The position numbers were made by a program, and so were the translations under genes. This document shows positions 49,598 through 58,769 of a stretch of 64,000 nt of DNA, piece after piece (the stretch's first letter is position 1; each line of letters opens with the position of its first letter). Under the pieces are notes generated by a model. It did no database searches. It was not told the origin of the DNA and saw only the letters and a program-made list of their open reading frames with translations. This DNA is from Alcanivorax sp. DSM 26293 (GTDB taxonomy: Bacteria > Pseudomonadota > Gammaproteobacteria > Pseudomonadales > Alcanivoracaceae). Location of the stretch: assembly GCF_900107995.1 (NCBI RefSeq), contig NZ_FNUM01000001.1:569695-633694 (forward strand), read 5' to 3'.

Positions 49598-50359
49598 ATG
49601 GATCTGAAGCAGAAAGTGGTTGTTGTCACCGGCGCCGGCCGCGGCCTGGGCCGGGGTATTGCCACCTACTTTGCCGGCAAGGGCGCCCGCCTGGCCTGCG
49701 TGGACCTTAGCCAGGAAGACCTGGACGCCACTGTGGCGGCCTGCGAAGCCGCTGGCGGTGAAGCCCGTGCCTACCTGGCCAATGTGGCCAAGGAGGAAGA
49801 GGTAGAGAAACTGTTCAATGATGTGGTGGCCGACTTCGGCACCTTGCACGGCGTGGTCAACAATGCCGGCATCACCCGCGATGGTCTGCTGGTAAAGGCC
49901 AAGGACGGACAAGTGGTCAGCAAGATGAGCCTGCAACAATGGCAGGCGGTGATCGACGTGAACCTGACCGGCGTGTTCCTGTCTGGTCGCGAAGCGGCAG
50001 CCAAAATGCTGGAGCTGGGTGTCGAGGAAGGGGTCATCGTCAACATTTCCTCCCTGGCTCGCCAGGGCAGCTTCGGCCAGAGCAACTATGCCGCCGCCAA
50101 GACCGGGGTGGTTGCCCTGGCCGAGGTGTGGGCGAAGGAACTGGCTCGCTACAACATCCGTACCGGCGCCGTGGCCCCCGGCACCATCAACACCGACATG
50201 CTGGCCGCCATGAAGCCGGAAGCCCGTGAACGCCTGATTCAGGCCGTGCCCCTGCAGCGTCTGGGTGAAGCGGAACACATCGCCCGCTCCGTGGCCTTTA
50301 TTTTCGAGACCGATTACTTCACCGGCCGTTGTATCGATATGGATGGCGGGCTTCGCTGA
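49598..50359 (+). CDS. SDR-family oxidoreductase (3-oxoacyl reductase-like)
   Basis: A 253-residue SDR with TGAGRGLGRG at residues 10-19, NNAGITRDGLL near 84 (FabG-like) and catalytic Ser/Tyr/Lys in NISSLARQGSFGQSNYAAAKTG. It ends FTGRCIDMDGGLR. Likely acts on 3-oxoacyl or 3-hydroxyacyl substrates; the precise one is unknown. ATG at 49598 has AAGGA seven bases before. The TGA stop is the first bases of the following heptad arm. Confidence 0.88.
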   Translation: MDLKQKVVVVTGAGRGLGRGIATYFAGKGARLACVDLSQEDLDATVAACEAAGGEARAYLANVAKEEEVEKLFNDVVADFGTLHGVVNNAGITRDGLLVKAKDGQVVSKMSLQQWQAVIDVNLTGVFLSGREAAAKMLELGVEEGVIVNISSLARQGSFGQSNYAAAKTGVVALAEVWAKELARYNIRTGAVAPGTINTDMLAAMKPEARERLIQAVPLQRLGEAEHIARSVAFIFETDYFTGRCIDMDGGLR

Positions 50360-50492
50360 GCTGCAAGCTGCAAGCTGCAAGCTGCAAGCCAGCATGGTGT
50401 GCTGGCCACACAAAAGGGCACGCCTTCGGGCCTGCCCTTTTGTCTTCTTTCATGCTTTCCTTGTAGCTTGAAACTTGTGGCTTGAAGCTGCC
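50359..50492. repeat. AAGCTGC/CTTGnnn heptad arms around a terminator
   Basis: Left arm 50358-50391: four repeats of AAGCTGC type. Right arm 50460-50491: CTTGTAG, CTTGAAA, CTTGTGG, CTTGAAG. A hairpin terminator lies between. The right arm ends 4 bp before the ATG of the next gene, covering where its ribosome site should be. Confidence 0.88.
50412..50441 (+). terminator. Terminator between SDR and alkyltransferase-like gene
   Basis: AAAAGGGCA, loop with CTTCGG, TGCCCTTTTGT. Confidence 0.85.
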
Positions 50493-50495
50493 TTT

Positions 50496-50798
50496 ATGGA
50501 CCCTGCATTCCGAGACGCCGTCTACCAGATTGTTGCCGCCATTCCGTCTGGCGCGGTGAGCAGCTATGGCGCCGTGGCCCGGCAGGCGGGCTTTCCCCGC
50601 CATGCCCGGTTTGTGGGTCGGCTGATGAGCCAGTTGCCCAGCGACACCCGTCTGCCCTGGCACCGGGTGTTGCGTGGAGACGGCCGGATAGCCCTGGCAG
50701 GCACGCCGGCAGGGGAAGAACAGGTACAGCGACTGCGCAACGAAAATGTCACCGTCCTGAGCGGCCGGGTACCCCGCCAGTATTTCCTGGGCCGGTAA
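50496..50798 (+). CDS. Alkyltransferase-like protein (ATL)
   Basis: A 100-residue MGMT-family C-terminal domain. The active-site PCHR of O6-alkylguanine methyltransferases is PWHR here (Trp55), which is the mark of ATL proteins. Such proteins bind O6-alkylguanine and hand it to nucleotide excision repair rather than repair it themselves. The DNA-binding helix GAVARQAGFPRHARFVGRLM and Arg finger region are present. ATG at 50496 falls right after the heptad arm. Followed after 77 bp by ampG. Confidence 0.9.
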   Translation: MDPAFRDAVYQIVAAIPSGAVSSYGAVARQAGFPRHARFVGRLMSQLPSDTRLPWHRVLRGDGRIALAGTPAGEEQVQRLRNENVTVLSGRVPRQYFLGR

Positions 50799-50875
50799 TG
50801 CCCCCGCATCGCTCCTTGCGGACAAAGTGTCTATGATGAGCCCTTCGCCCATCGGCAACATCCGCCAAGAGACTT

Positions 50876-52420
50876 ATGCCCCCACAATCGACCAGTTGGC
50901 AGCAATCCCTGAAAGCCTTCCTGCACCCCCGTGTAGTGACCATGTTCTTCTACGGGTTTTCTGCAGGCATTCCGTTACTCCTGATCTTCTCGTCGTTATC
51001 CTTGTGGCTTCGCGAGGCGGGCATTGATCGCTCCACCGTCACCTACTTCAGCTGGGCAGCGCTGGCCTATTCCTTCAAATTTCTCTGGGCGCCGCTGATT
51101 GACCGCTTACCCATCCCCGGCCTGACACGCTGGCTGGGACGCCGTCGCGCCTGGCTGCTGGTAGCCCAGGCCACGGTGGCCATTTCCGTCTTCAGTATCT
51201 CTCTGGTGGATCCCACACAACCCGGCGCGTTGAATCTGATGGCCTTTGCCGTGGTAATGCTCGGGTTTACCGCAGCCACGCAGGATATTGTCATCGATGC
51301 CTATCGCATCGAGTCTGCCGGGGCAGAATTACAGGCGCTGATGTCCTCGTCCTATATCGCCGGCTACCGGATAGGCATGCTCACCTCCGGTGCCGGCTCC
51401 CTGGTGCTGGCAAGCTGGCTGGGCTCAACCAGCGAGGCCTACAGTTATCCCGCCTGGCAAACCACCTATGCGGTAATGGCCCTAACCATGCTGGTTGGCG
51501 CCATTACCACCTTGATTATTCGTGAGCCTGACAATCCCAGAACATCGCCCTACCAATACAGCAGCAGCCAATACCTGAAATTCCTGACCATCTTTGTGGC
51601 CGGTATTGCCACATTTATCAGCGTCTACGTCATGACCGCCGAGCTCGCCACGGCCCAGCGCACCACCCTGACTGACCTTCTCCACAATGGGGTCTTGTCC
51701 GGGCTGATCGTGGAGACACTTCGCCTTACCCTGGCCATTCTGACGGTTGCCGTGGTGATCAAGGCCCTCTCGCTGACACCGTTGTATGAAAAGCGGCTGG
51801 TCACCGAGAGCTACCTGGAACCGGTGAGAGATTTCTTCCAGCGTTACGGCAAACGATTGGCGTTACTGCTGTTGGTGTTTATCGGTTTTTACCGCATCTC
51901 GGATATTGTTCTCGGGGTGATTTCCAATGTCTTCTTTGAAGATATTGGCTTTACCAAAACCGAGATTGCCGGGGTGGTAAAAACCTTCGGGTTATTTATG
52001 ACCATCGCAGGCGGTTTTCTGGGGGGGCTGCTGGCGGTCCGACACGGGGTCATACGCGTGCTTTACCTGGGGGCATTCCTGACCGTGGCCACCAATTTGC
52101 TGTTTCTCTGGCTGGCCTACGCGGGCCACGATATCCGCATTTTGTATGCGGTGATCTCTGCCGATAACTTGACCGCCGGCCTGGCCAGCGCCGCCTTTGT
52201 GGCCTTCCTCTCCCAGCTGACCAATGTGTCGTTCACCGCCGTCCAGTACGCCATTTTCAGCTCCCTGATGACGCTCCTGCCCAAAACCATTGGCGGCTAT
52301 TCCGGCAGCATGGTGGATAATCTGGGCTATCCCGGTTTTTTCCTGCTGGCCAGCCTGATGGGCGTGCCGGTGCTGGGATTGATTTATCTGATCCAGCGCC
52401 ATGAGGCCTTTCGGCAGTAA
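50876..52420 (+). CDS. ampG: Muropeptide permease AmpG-type MFS transporter
   Basis: An inner-membrane major facilitator of 514 residues with about 14 helices that imports anhydromuropeptides for cell-wall recycling. MFFYGFSAGIPLLLIFSSLSLWLREAGI (23-50), FLWAPLIDRLPIPGLTRWLGRRRAWLL and ATQDIVIDAYRIE are AmpG marks. Some members carry other peptides, and a general MFS label would be safer. It stands between the ATL gene and the response regulator gene, each about 80-100 bp away. Confidence 0.88.
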   Translation: MPPQSTSWQQSLKAFLHPRVVTMFFYGFSAGIPLLLIFSSLSLWLREAGIDRSTVTYFSWAALAYSFKFLWAPLIDRLPIPGLTRWLGRRRAWLLVAQATVAISVFSISLVDPTQPGALNLMAFAVVMLGFTAATQDIVIDAYRIESAGAELQALMSSSYIAGYRIGMLTSGAGSLVLASWLGSTSEAYSYPAWQTTYAVMALTMLVGAITTLIIREPDNPRTSPYQYSSSQYLKFLTIFVAGIATFISVYVMTAELATAQRTTLTDLLHNGVLSGLIVETLRLTLAILTVAVVIKALSLTPLYEKRLVTESYLEPVRDFFQRYGKRLALLLLVFIGFYRISDIVLGVISNVFFEDIGFTKTEIAGVVKTFGLFMTIAGGFLGGLLAVRHGVIRVLYLGAFLTVATNLLFLWLAYAGHDIRILYAVISADNLTAGLASAAFVAFLSQLTNVSFTAVQYAIFSSLMTLLPKTIGGYSGSMVDNLGYPGFFLLASLMGVPVLGLIYLIQRHEAFRQ

Positions 52421-52519
52421 GGCAGCGCCCCAACCCGGCAGGGAGACAGTATACTTTTCAATCAATTGACAAACCGGCTATAGTGGACACTTACAAAAAA
52501 CAACAATAAGAACACACGG

Positions 52520-53470
52520 ATGAGTGACTCGGAACTCGATATTCTGGTGGTGGACGATGCCCGCTTCTCGGCGGCGGTGGTCAATCGTACCCTCGCCACT
52601 GCCGGTTATACCCGCATTCGCCACGCCCACAGCGCCCAGGACGCTCTCGGCCAATTGACCGAACAACCCGCCGATCTGGTGGTGGCGGACTGGCTGATGC
52701 CCGGCATGGACGGCCTGGAATTGACCCGTCGCATTCGTCAAAACGACGAAGCCAGCAATCGCTACACCTATGTGCTGCTACTCACCGCCCGCGAAGGCGT
52801 GGCGGCCTTGCAACAGGCCTTTGACCAGGGCGTGGACGATTTTGTGTCCAAATCCGCCATGACCGAGCAACTGCATCACCGGGTGATGGCGGCAGACCGG
52901 ATCATTCAGCGTCACAACCGCATACAAACCGACTACCAGCGCATGCTGACCGTAAACCGTCAGCTCAAACGCCACGCCCTCATCGATCCCCTCACCGGTT
53001 TCGGTAATCGCCAGGACGCCCTGCGCGCCCTGCAGAATACCCTCAAGCAGGCAGAAAAACGGGGCGGCGCCGCCTGCCTGTTGATGCTGCGCCTGGAAGA
53101 CTTCGAGGCCCTGCGTGCCCAGCGGGGCGACAAGGTAATGCAGCAGGGGGTCCTGGCGTTCAGCCGGCGCCTGCGCCAGTCGGTACGTCCCATGGATCAT
53201 CTCTGCCGGTTGCAGACCGACCAGTTTGCCCTGATCACCTGGCAACCCCAGTTGAGCCATTGCGATCCCACCGGTTTCCGGCGCTTGTATGAAGGGCTCA
53301 ACCACCGGGCCTACCAGACCGCTGCCGGCTTTCTGAGCTTGCAGGTAAGCATGGCAATCGCTGCCTCCGAAGGCCATGGCAGTGCCGAGCAGATGTTCGA
53401 CCAGGCCCTGGTGGAGCTGGATCAGTCCCTCAGCGAACGACGCATTGTCTCGGCCACCGCCAACGTGTGA
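52520..53470 (+). CDS. Response regulator with degenerate GGDEF domain
   Basis: A 316-residue protein. An N-terminal receiver (residues 6-125) has phosphoacceptor Asp57 in VVADWLMPGMDG and Lys in SKSAM. The C-terminal part (150-310) has the GGDEF-family opening DPLTGFGNRQDAL, but the signature is QTDQF instead of GGDEF, so cyclic-di-GMP synthesis is unlikely. It could act by protein contact. No kinase gene is adjacent; the neighbour downstream is panE-like. Confidence 0.85.
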   Translation: MSDSELDILVVDDARFSAAVVNRTLATAGYTRIRHAHSAQDALGQLTEQPADLVVADWLMPGMDGLELTRRIRQNDEASNRYTYVLLLTAREGVAALQQAFDQGVDDFVSKSAMTEQLHHRVMAADRIIQRHNRIQTDYQRMLTVNRQLKRHALIDPLTGFGNRQDALRALQNTLKQAEKRGGAACLLMLRLEDFEALRAQRGDKVMQQGVLAFSRRLRQSVRPMDHLCRLQTDQFALITWQPQLSHCDPTGFRRLYEGLNHRAYQTAAGFLSLQVSMAIAASEGHGSAEQMFDQALVELDQSLSERRIVSATANV

Positions 53471-53632
53471 CTCATGACGCCGTCCCACCGCGTCCCGATT
53501 TGAGCGTCGACACCCGGTTCCCGCTTCCAATCTGATATTGCCGCTCACGGCCATCCGCCGACAACAATCTCCCCGATCTCTGTGCTCTCTGTGCCGGCTG
53601 TGGTACAAAACCATTCTTTGCGGTTGGACATC

Positions 53633-54511
53633 ATGCCACACACTCTTCCCCACTGGTTTTTGCTCGGGGCCGGCAATATGGGCTCGCTGGCGGCCTGGTA
53701 TCTGACCCGGGCCGGGCACCGGATCACCGTGATTCGTGACGCCACCGCCTCGCCATTGGAAAAAACGCTCTGGCTGCCGGACGGACAGCCGCACGCCTTT
53801 TCACTGCCTGTGCTGGCGCCTGCGGCCCTGCCCGACCGGATCGACCATTTACTGGTGGCCGTCAAAACCCCATATACCCGCCAGGCGATGGCGACCGTGG
53901 CTGACCGTCTCGATAACGGCGCCCGGGTATTGCGTTTTCAGAACGGCATCGGCGCCATGGACGGTTTATTGCCAGCGGGCTGCCAGCTGATGGAGGCGAT
54001 CACCACCAGCGCCGTCAAAGGGCAACACCCCACCCATACCGTGGTGGCGGAAAATGCCACCTGGCTGGGTGGCAGCAGCCCCCCGCCTGACTGGTTTGCC
54101 ACCCTGGCCAAACACTGGCCCCACCTGCACTGGGAGGACGATATCCGCCCGCGCCAGTGGCACAAGCTGGTCGCCAATGCGGTAATCAATCCGTTGACCG
54201 CCCTCCACGATGTACCCAATGGCCGGGTGAGTGACGACCCGGCCCTGCGCGAACAGGCCCAGCAACTTTGCCGGGAAGCAGATCAGATACTGCAGCACCT
54301 GGACCCGGCATGGCCCGGTCATTCCATAGACAATGTGCTCGCCGTGGCCCGGGCCACCGCCGGCAACACCTCCTCCATGCGCGCTGACCGGCAACGGGGC
54401 GCTCCCACGGAGGTGGATGCCATCAATGGCTGGCTGGTGAAGCAGGCAGAGAAACTGGGCTTGGCAGTTCCCGCCAACAGGCAGGTGATCACGGCACTAA
54501 CGGTGCGCTAA
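53633..54511 (+). CDS. panE: 2-dehydropantoate 2-reductase-type protein
   Basis: A 292-residue NADPH reductase of the KPR family, which makes pantoate for coenzyme A. GAGNMGSLAAWYL is the nucleotide site at residues 10-22 and the catalytic Lys is in WHKLVANAVINPLTAL near 182; SSMRADRQRGAPTEVDAINGWLV holds the substrate loop. Several KPR paralogues reduce other keto acids, so the symbol is likely rather than sure. ATG at 53633 was preferred to an upstream frame of 17 more residues. Confidence 0.85.
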   Translation: MPHTLPHWFLLGAGNMGSLAAWYLTRAGHRITVIRDATASPLEKTLWLPDGQPHAFSLPVLAPAALPDRIDHLLVAVKTPYTRQAMATVADRLDNGARVLRFQNGIGAMDGLLPAGCQLMEAITTSAVKGQHPTHTVVAENATWLGGSSPPPDWFATLAKHWPHLHWEDDIRPRQWHKLVANAVINPLTALHDVPNGRVSDDPALREQAQQLCREADQILQHLDPAWPGHSIDNVLAVARATAGNTSSMRADRQRGAPTEVDAINGWLVKQAEKLGLAVPANRQVITALTVR

Positions 54512-54529
54512 AACCCTTGACGAAATATG

Positions 54530-54609
54530 CGGTTCGAGAAGCGACAACCAGGCTTTCCCGGCGGTCATGGTTTTGCTCTTCGAAACTCGCTTCTCGAACC
54601 TCGAACCTG
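54530..54609. repeat. Heptad-arm inverted element before the TonB receptor gene
   Basis: Left arm 54531-54546 (GGTTCGAGAAGCG). Right arm 54580-54608: CGAAACT, CGCTTCT, CGAACCT, CGAACCT. No REP or hairpin inside. It starts 19 bp after the panE stop. Confidence 0.78.
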
Positions 54610-54732
54610 AATGCCCCCCGCCCTACCCTTTCTGAGTCATCCCGACCGCTGCGGCTTTTACCCATCAGCACTGGAATTAGACGCGGTTTTTCGCCATCGT
54701 AGCGGGCACTTCTCCGGATTCGTGGAACACCG

Positions 54733-56637
54733 ATGCAACCTCGACATCTTCTGGCCATAGGCCTGATTGCCTCCAGCGGCCTGACCCTGGCTGATAACGA
54801 AATCAAGGCGGTAAAAGTCAGTGGCGCCAGTCACCCCAGCCTGGCCGGGGAGCTGCCCACCGGCACCCTGACCCTGGACCGGGAAACCCTGGCCAGCATG
54901 CCCGCCGGTAACCTGACGGAAGTGCTGGATACCGTGGGCGGCCTGCAGGCCAGTCAGCTCTTTGGCATTAACGGCAGCGAGGCCAGCCTGGACCTGCTGG
55001 GCTTTGGCGCCACCGCCAACCAGAACACCCTGATCCTGCTCAATGGTCGCCGCCTCTCGAATATTGATCTGGCCAGCCCCTTCCTCAGTGGCATTCCCCT
55101 GGCCGCCATTGAGCGTATCGAGATCCTTCCTGGCGCGGGTGCAGCCTTGTACGGCAATGGCGCCGTGGGCGGGGTGATCAATATCATCACCCGCCGCCGC
55201 TATGAAAACAGCGCCGGGCTGGAAGTGAATGGCGGCAGCTATGGCACCCTTGGCGGCAGCGGCTATGCCACTGGCCAGCAGGGCAACCTGAGCGGCGCCG
55301 TGGCCATCAGCACCCTGGACAGCGACGGGTACCGGGACAACAACGCGGTGCGCAATCACAGCGCCTTCGCCGATGTGCGCTACCAGGAGGAAGGTATCGA
55401 AGCCTACTTCACCGCCAGCGGCGAAGACCAGGAACTGGGCCTGCCCGGCGGTCGCACCGACGCGCAATTTCGCAATGACCCACAGGGGACCGACACTCCC
55501 TTCGATAATGCCGAACAGGACAATTACTGGCTGATGCCGGGCCTGCGCATCGCCTTGCGCGGTAACACCGCGCTGACCCTGGAAGCCAGCAAACGCCGCC
55601 AGCAGCAGGCGTTTGAATACGTTTCCAGCGGCAGCGTGGGGGAAACCGTGGTTGAGAGCATCAGCGTCACCCCCAAACTGGAAGGTCAGCACACCACCGG
55701 TAGCGCAGTGCACAACTGGACCCTGGGTCTGGATCTGAACGAATACGACTACGACAGCCAGACCAGTTTCGGTGACCGGGAACTGGAACAGAGCCAGCGG
55801 GCCTGGTATCTGCACAACCTGGTCAGCCTGACCCCGAAACTTTCCGTCAGCGCCGGGGCCCGCAAGCTGGAAAGCACCCTTAGCGGCGAAGGACAAGACA
55901 AGGAGCAGGACGGCGAAATGTACGAGGGCGGGATTCGCTATACCTTCACCGGCAACCTGGCCCTGTTCGCCGGCGCCCAGCGCAGTGTGCGTATTGCCAA
56001 TGTGGATGAACTGAGTCCTTTCAATCCCCCCATTGATCCGCAAACCGGCAAGGGCTACACCGCCGGGGCCAGCTGGTCCCAGGGACGTCAGCACTCCACC
56101 CTGACTTTCTGGCGGGCCGAGATCGACAACGAGATCGTCTTCGACCCAACCGTCGGTGCCTTTGGTAGCAACCGTAACCTGGAAGATCGCACCGTGCACA
56201 AGGGCGTCAGCATCAACTCCCGCTGGCGGCTGGACAAGGACCTGATGCTGACCATCAATGCCAGCGCCCAGCAGGCCCGCTTCGACGGTGGCCCCTTCGA
56301 CCGCAACGACGTCCCGCTGGTGCCGGAACAGACGATGCAACTGATTGCCGACTGGCAGGCCCTGTCCTGGCTGTCCACCCAGATCAGCCACCGCTATGTG
56401 GGGGATCGACGGTTCGACGGGGACCTGGACAACCGCTTCCGCAAACTGGACCACTACCGCACCACGGACCTGCAGCTGACTGCTCGCTACCGGGCCATGT
56501 ACCTCAAGGCCGGGGTCTACAACCTGGAAGATCACCAGGTGGTGGATTACGGTAACTTCAGCAACACCACAAACACGGCCACGCTGTATCCGTTACCGGA
56601 ACGTCATTACCGCGCCGCGTTTGGCATGGAATTCTAA
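54733..56637 (+). CDS. TonB-dependent outer-membrane receptor
   Basis: A 634-residue receptor. The signal peptide is residues 1-20. The plug domain (about 35-150) has NTLILLNGRRLSNIDLASP and IERIEILPGAGAALYGNGAVGGVINIITRR, and the 22-strand barrel ends in the terminal Phe (FGMEF). The TonB box is probably near residues 25-30 (IKAVKVSG). The substrate is unknown; because the next gene is a cobalamin adenosyltransferase, cobalamin or a cobalamin precursor is a fair guess. I see no cobalamin riboswitch upstream. Confidence 0.88.
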   Translation: MQPRHLLAIGLIASSGLTLADNEIKAVKVSGASHPSLAGELPTGTLTLDRETLASMPAGNLTEVLDTVGGLQASQLFGINGSEASLDLLGFGATANQNTLILLNGRRLSNIDLASPFLSGIPLAAIERIEILPGAGAALYGNGAVGGVINIITRRRYENSAGLEVNGGSYGTLGGSGYATGQQGNLSGAVAISTLDSDGYRDNNAVRNHSAFADVRYQEEGIEAYFTASGEDQELGLPGGRTDAQFRNDPQGTDTPFDNAEQDNYWLMPGLRIALRGNTALTLEASKRRQQQAFEYVSSGSVGETVVESISVTPKLEGQHTTGSAVHNWTLGLDLNEYDYDSQTSFGDRELEQSQRAWYLHNLVSLTPKLSVSAGARKLESTLSGEGQDKEQDGEMYEGGIRYTFTGNLALFAGAQRSVRIANVDELSPFNPPIDPQTGKGYTAGASWSQGRQHSTLTFWRAEIDNEIVFDPTVGAFGSNRNLEDRTVHKGVSINSRWRLDKDLMLTINASAQQARFDGGPFDRNDVPLVPEQTMQLIADWQALSWLSTQISHRYVGDRRFDGDLDNRFRKLDHYRTTDLQLTARYRAMYLKAGVYNLEDHQVVDYGNFSNTTNTATLYPLPERHYRAAFGMEF

Positions 56638-56651
56638 GGTCATACCCCAAC

Positions 56652-56720
56652 CCCGTTGGAGCCTTGCTCGCAAGGCGAATGAGGTTAACGCTTCGCCTTG
56701 CAAGCAAGGCTCCAACGGGA
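56652..56720. repeat. REP-like palindrome, TTGGAGCC type
   Basis: CCGTTGGAGCCTTGCTCGCA and its inverted partner GCAAGCAAGGCTCCAACGG. The same element as the one inside the protease gene at 4116. Confidence 0.85.
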
Positions 56721-56753
56721 AAAGAGTGATACGCGCCCCCATCAGGAGCCACC

Positions 56754-57317
56754 ATGAGCGACAAGGACAAGACCCGCATCAACCGGGTAATTACCCGCAC
56801 CGGCGACCGTGGCGACACCGGGCTTGCCGATGGCAGTCGGGTGAGCAAATGGCATCCGCGCATTCAGGTACTGGGTGAGCTGGATGAGCTGAACAGCGCC
56901 CTGGGGGTACTGCGAGCCCGGTCCCTGGATACGGATCTGGATACCGTGCTCGGCCTGGCCCAGCAATTGCTGTTCGATATCGGTGGCGAGCTGGCGATCC
57001 CCGGTCGCCGGGTCATCGACGATCACGATCTGGTGGAACTGGAATCCCGGGCGGATACCTTCAATGCGGAGCTGCCGCCGCTGAAAGAGTTCGTTCTCCC
57101 CGGGGGCCACCCGGATGCCGCCTGGTGCCATCACTGTCGCACGGTCGCCCGGCGCACCGAACGCCACCTTGTTGCCCTTCTGGAAGCCGACGAAGACGCC
57201 GTCAATCCGGTCAGCCTGGCTCTGATCAATCGCCTTTCTGATCTGCTATTCGTGATGGCCCGGGTGATCAATCTGCGCCAGGAATCACCGGAGACGCTTT
57301 GGACGCCGAAAGGCTGA
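56754..57317 (+). CDS. Cob(I)yrinic acid a,c-diamide adenosyltransferase (PduO type)
   Basis: Adenosylates cob(I)alamin with ATP to coenzyme B12. The 187-residue protein has RTGDRGDTGLADGSRVSK (residues 15-32), the ATP site of PduO-type enzymes, and RRTERHLVALLEADEDAVNPVSLALINRLSDLLFVMAR, the C-terminal active-site helices. AGGAG precedes the ATG. It sits next to a TonB receptor and may be expressed with it; a repeat separates them. Confidence 0.93.
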   Translation: MSDKDKTRINRVITRTGDRGDTGLADGSRVSKWHPRIQVLGELDELNSALGVLRARSLDTDLDTVLGLAQQLLFDIGGELAIPGRRVIDDHDLVELESRADTFNAELPPLKEFVLPGGHPDAAWCHHCRTVARRTERHLVALLEADEDAVNPVSLALINRLSDLLFVMARVINLRQESPETLWTPKG

Positions 57318-57335
57318 GGAACAAGTTGCAACGGC

Positions 57336-57353
57336 CATTGTGAAAACATTGTG
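57336..57353. promoter_or_regulatory. Tandem CATTGTG half-sites upstream of the sensor kinase
   Basis: CATTGTG at 57336-57342 and 57347-57353, 11 bp apart, as expected for OmpR-family regulators. A possible -10 (TACACT) lies downstream near 57384. Likely autoregulatory site of the adjacent two-component pair. Confidence 0.45.
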
Positions 57354-57416
57354 CAACCCTGACGCAAAAGCAGAGGCCCGGGCTACACTGTAAGCCCGGA
57401 TTGATGATGTTTTGCC

Positions 57417-58769
57417 ATGGGCATCCGCAACAAACTCTTTGTCATTTTCCTTTCCACCTTCCTGGTGCTCACCCTGGCGGCCAGCGGTTTCTATTACCTG
57501 GCCTTTCTGGGCAGCCTGGAAACCTATCTGGATGAACGCCAGCAGGCCCAGGTAGAAAGGCTGGCAGATCATCTGGGTCTGCTCTACCAGCAACGTGGCG
57601 GCTGGCAATTCCTGATGGACGATCCCCGCCTGCTTAAACGACTCTACCGGCTGGCCGGCGACCGGGATGATGACCGGGACAGCCGTGCTGATCACCGCCA
57701 CCTGCAACTGCTGGATGCACATCGGCAGCGGCTGCTGGGCCCACCGGTGCCACCGAAATTCCGTTCGGAAATCCCCGTCCAGGTCGGCCCTGGTATCGTT
57801 GGCTACCTGACTTACCCGGACCAGGAAGCCATCCGCGACAAGCTGGACCAGCGCTTCATGGGCCGCCAACTGCGCTTCATCGGCTGGATGCTGTTTGTCG
57901 GTGTCTTGCTGTCACTGCTGGTCTCCTGGCTGCTGGCTCGCCACCTGGTGGCTCCGATTCTGGCCCTGTCCAAGCACACCCGCGATCTCCAGGAAGGCCA
58001 TTACAGCGCCCGTCTGGAAAGCCGGCGCCGGGACGAACTGGGTACGCTCACCGACCAGGTGAATCAGTTGGCACAACGACTGGATCAGGGCCAGCAGGCC
58101 CGTCAACGCTGGTTCTCGGACATTGCCCACGAGCTGCGCACCCCGGTGGCAATCCTGCAGGGGGAACTGGAAGCCATCAGCGATGGCATTCGCCCCTTGA
58201 GCCCGGCGTTCATCAAGTCCCTGGAAGGAGAAGTGGCCCAGCTCACCCACCTGATCAACGACCTGCACGATCTGGCGCTGGCCGACGGTGGCAATCTGCG
58301 TTACCAGTTCCATCGAGACGATCTGGCGGACCTGCTTGGCGAGGTGGTCGACAGTTATCGCAACAGCTTTAGCCAGCAGAGCATCAGCCTGGAAACCCAT
58401 CTTCCCGACCGAGCCGTTATCGATATGGACCCGGTGCGTATTCGCCAGTTGCTGGACAACCTGATGCAGAATTCGCTCAAGTACACGGCCAGCGGCGGGA
58501 CCTTGAGCCTGTCCCTGACACAGCAGTCAGGCCAATGGGAACTCCTTGTCGACGACAGCGCCCCCGGCGTGCCCGACGATGCCCTGCCCCGCCTGTTCGA
58601 TCATCTCTACCGGGTGGAAAGCTCTCGCAACCGCCGCACGGGGGGGGCCGGCCTGGGGCTGGCTATCTGCCAGCGGATTATTGAAGCCCATGGCGGCACC
58701 ATTGCGGCAGCACACAGTCCTCTGGGCGGCGTTCGCATCTGCATTACCCTGCCGGGAGGCGCCCCATGA
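57417..58769 (+). CDS. BaeS/CpxA-like sensor histidine kinase
   Basis: A 450-residue membrane kinase with helices at about 8-28 and 150-172, a periplasmic loop of about 120 residues between, a HAMP domain (175-225), and DHp with His238 in DIAHELRTPV. The ATP-binding domain has NLMQNSLKYTASG (N box) and RTGGAGLGLAICQ (G box). The regulator gene overlaps its stop by 4 bp. With the Spy-like gene this suggests envelope-stress sensing like BaeSR or CpxAR, but the signal is not known. Confidence 0.9.
   Translation: MGIRNKLFVIFLSTFLVLTLAASGFYYLAFLGSLETYLDERQQAQVERLADHLGLLYQQRGGWQFLMDDPRLLKRLYRLAGDRDDDRDSRADHRHLQLLDAHRQRLLGPPVPPKFRSEIPVQVGPGIVGYLTYPDQEAIRDKLDQRFMGRQLRFIGWMLFVGVLLSLLVSWLLARHLVAPILALSKHTRDLQEGHYSARLESRRRDELGTLTDQVNQLAQRLDQGQQARQRWFSDIAHELRTPVAILQGELEAISDGIRPLSPAFIKSLEGEVAQLTHLINDLHDLALADGGNLRYQFHRDDLADLLGEVVDSYRNSFSQQSISLETHLPDRAVIDMDPVRIRQLLDNLMQNSLKYTASGGTLSLSLTQQSGQWELLVDDSAPGVPDDALPRLFDHLYRVESSRNRRTGGAGLGLAICQRIIEAHGGTIAAAHSPLGGVRICITLPGGAP

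Noticed and set aside
54512-54732. Cobalamin riboswitch before the TonB receptor
   Set aside because: No B12-box-like conserved core is visible; the gap holds a heptad-arm element instead.
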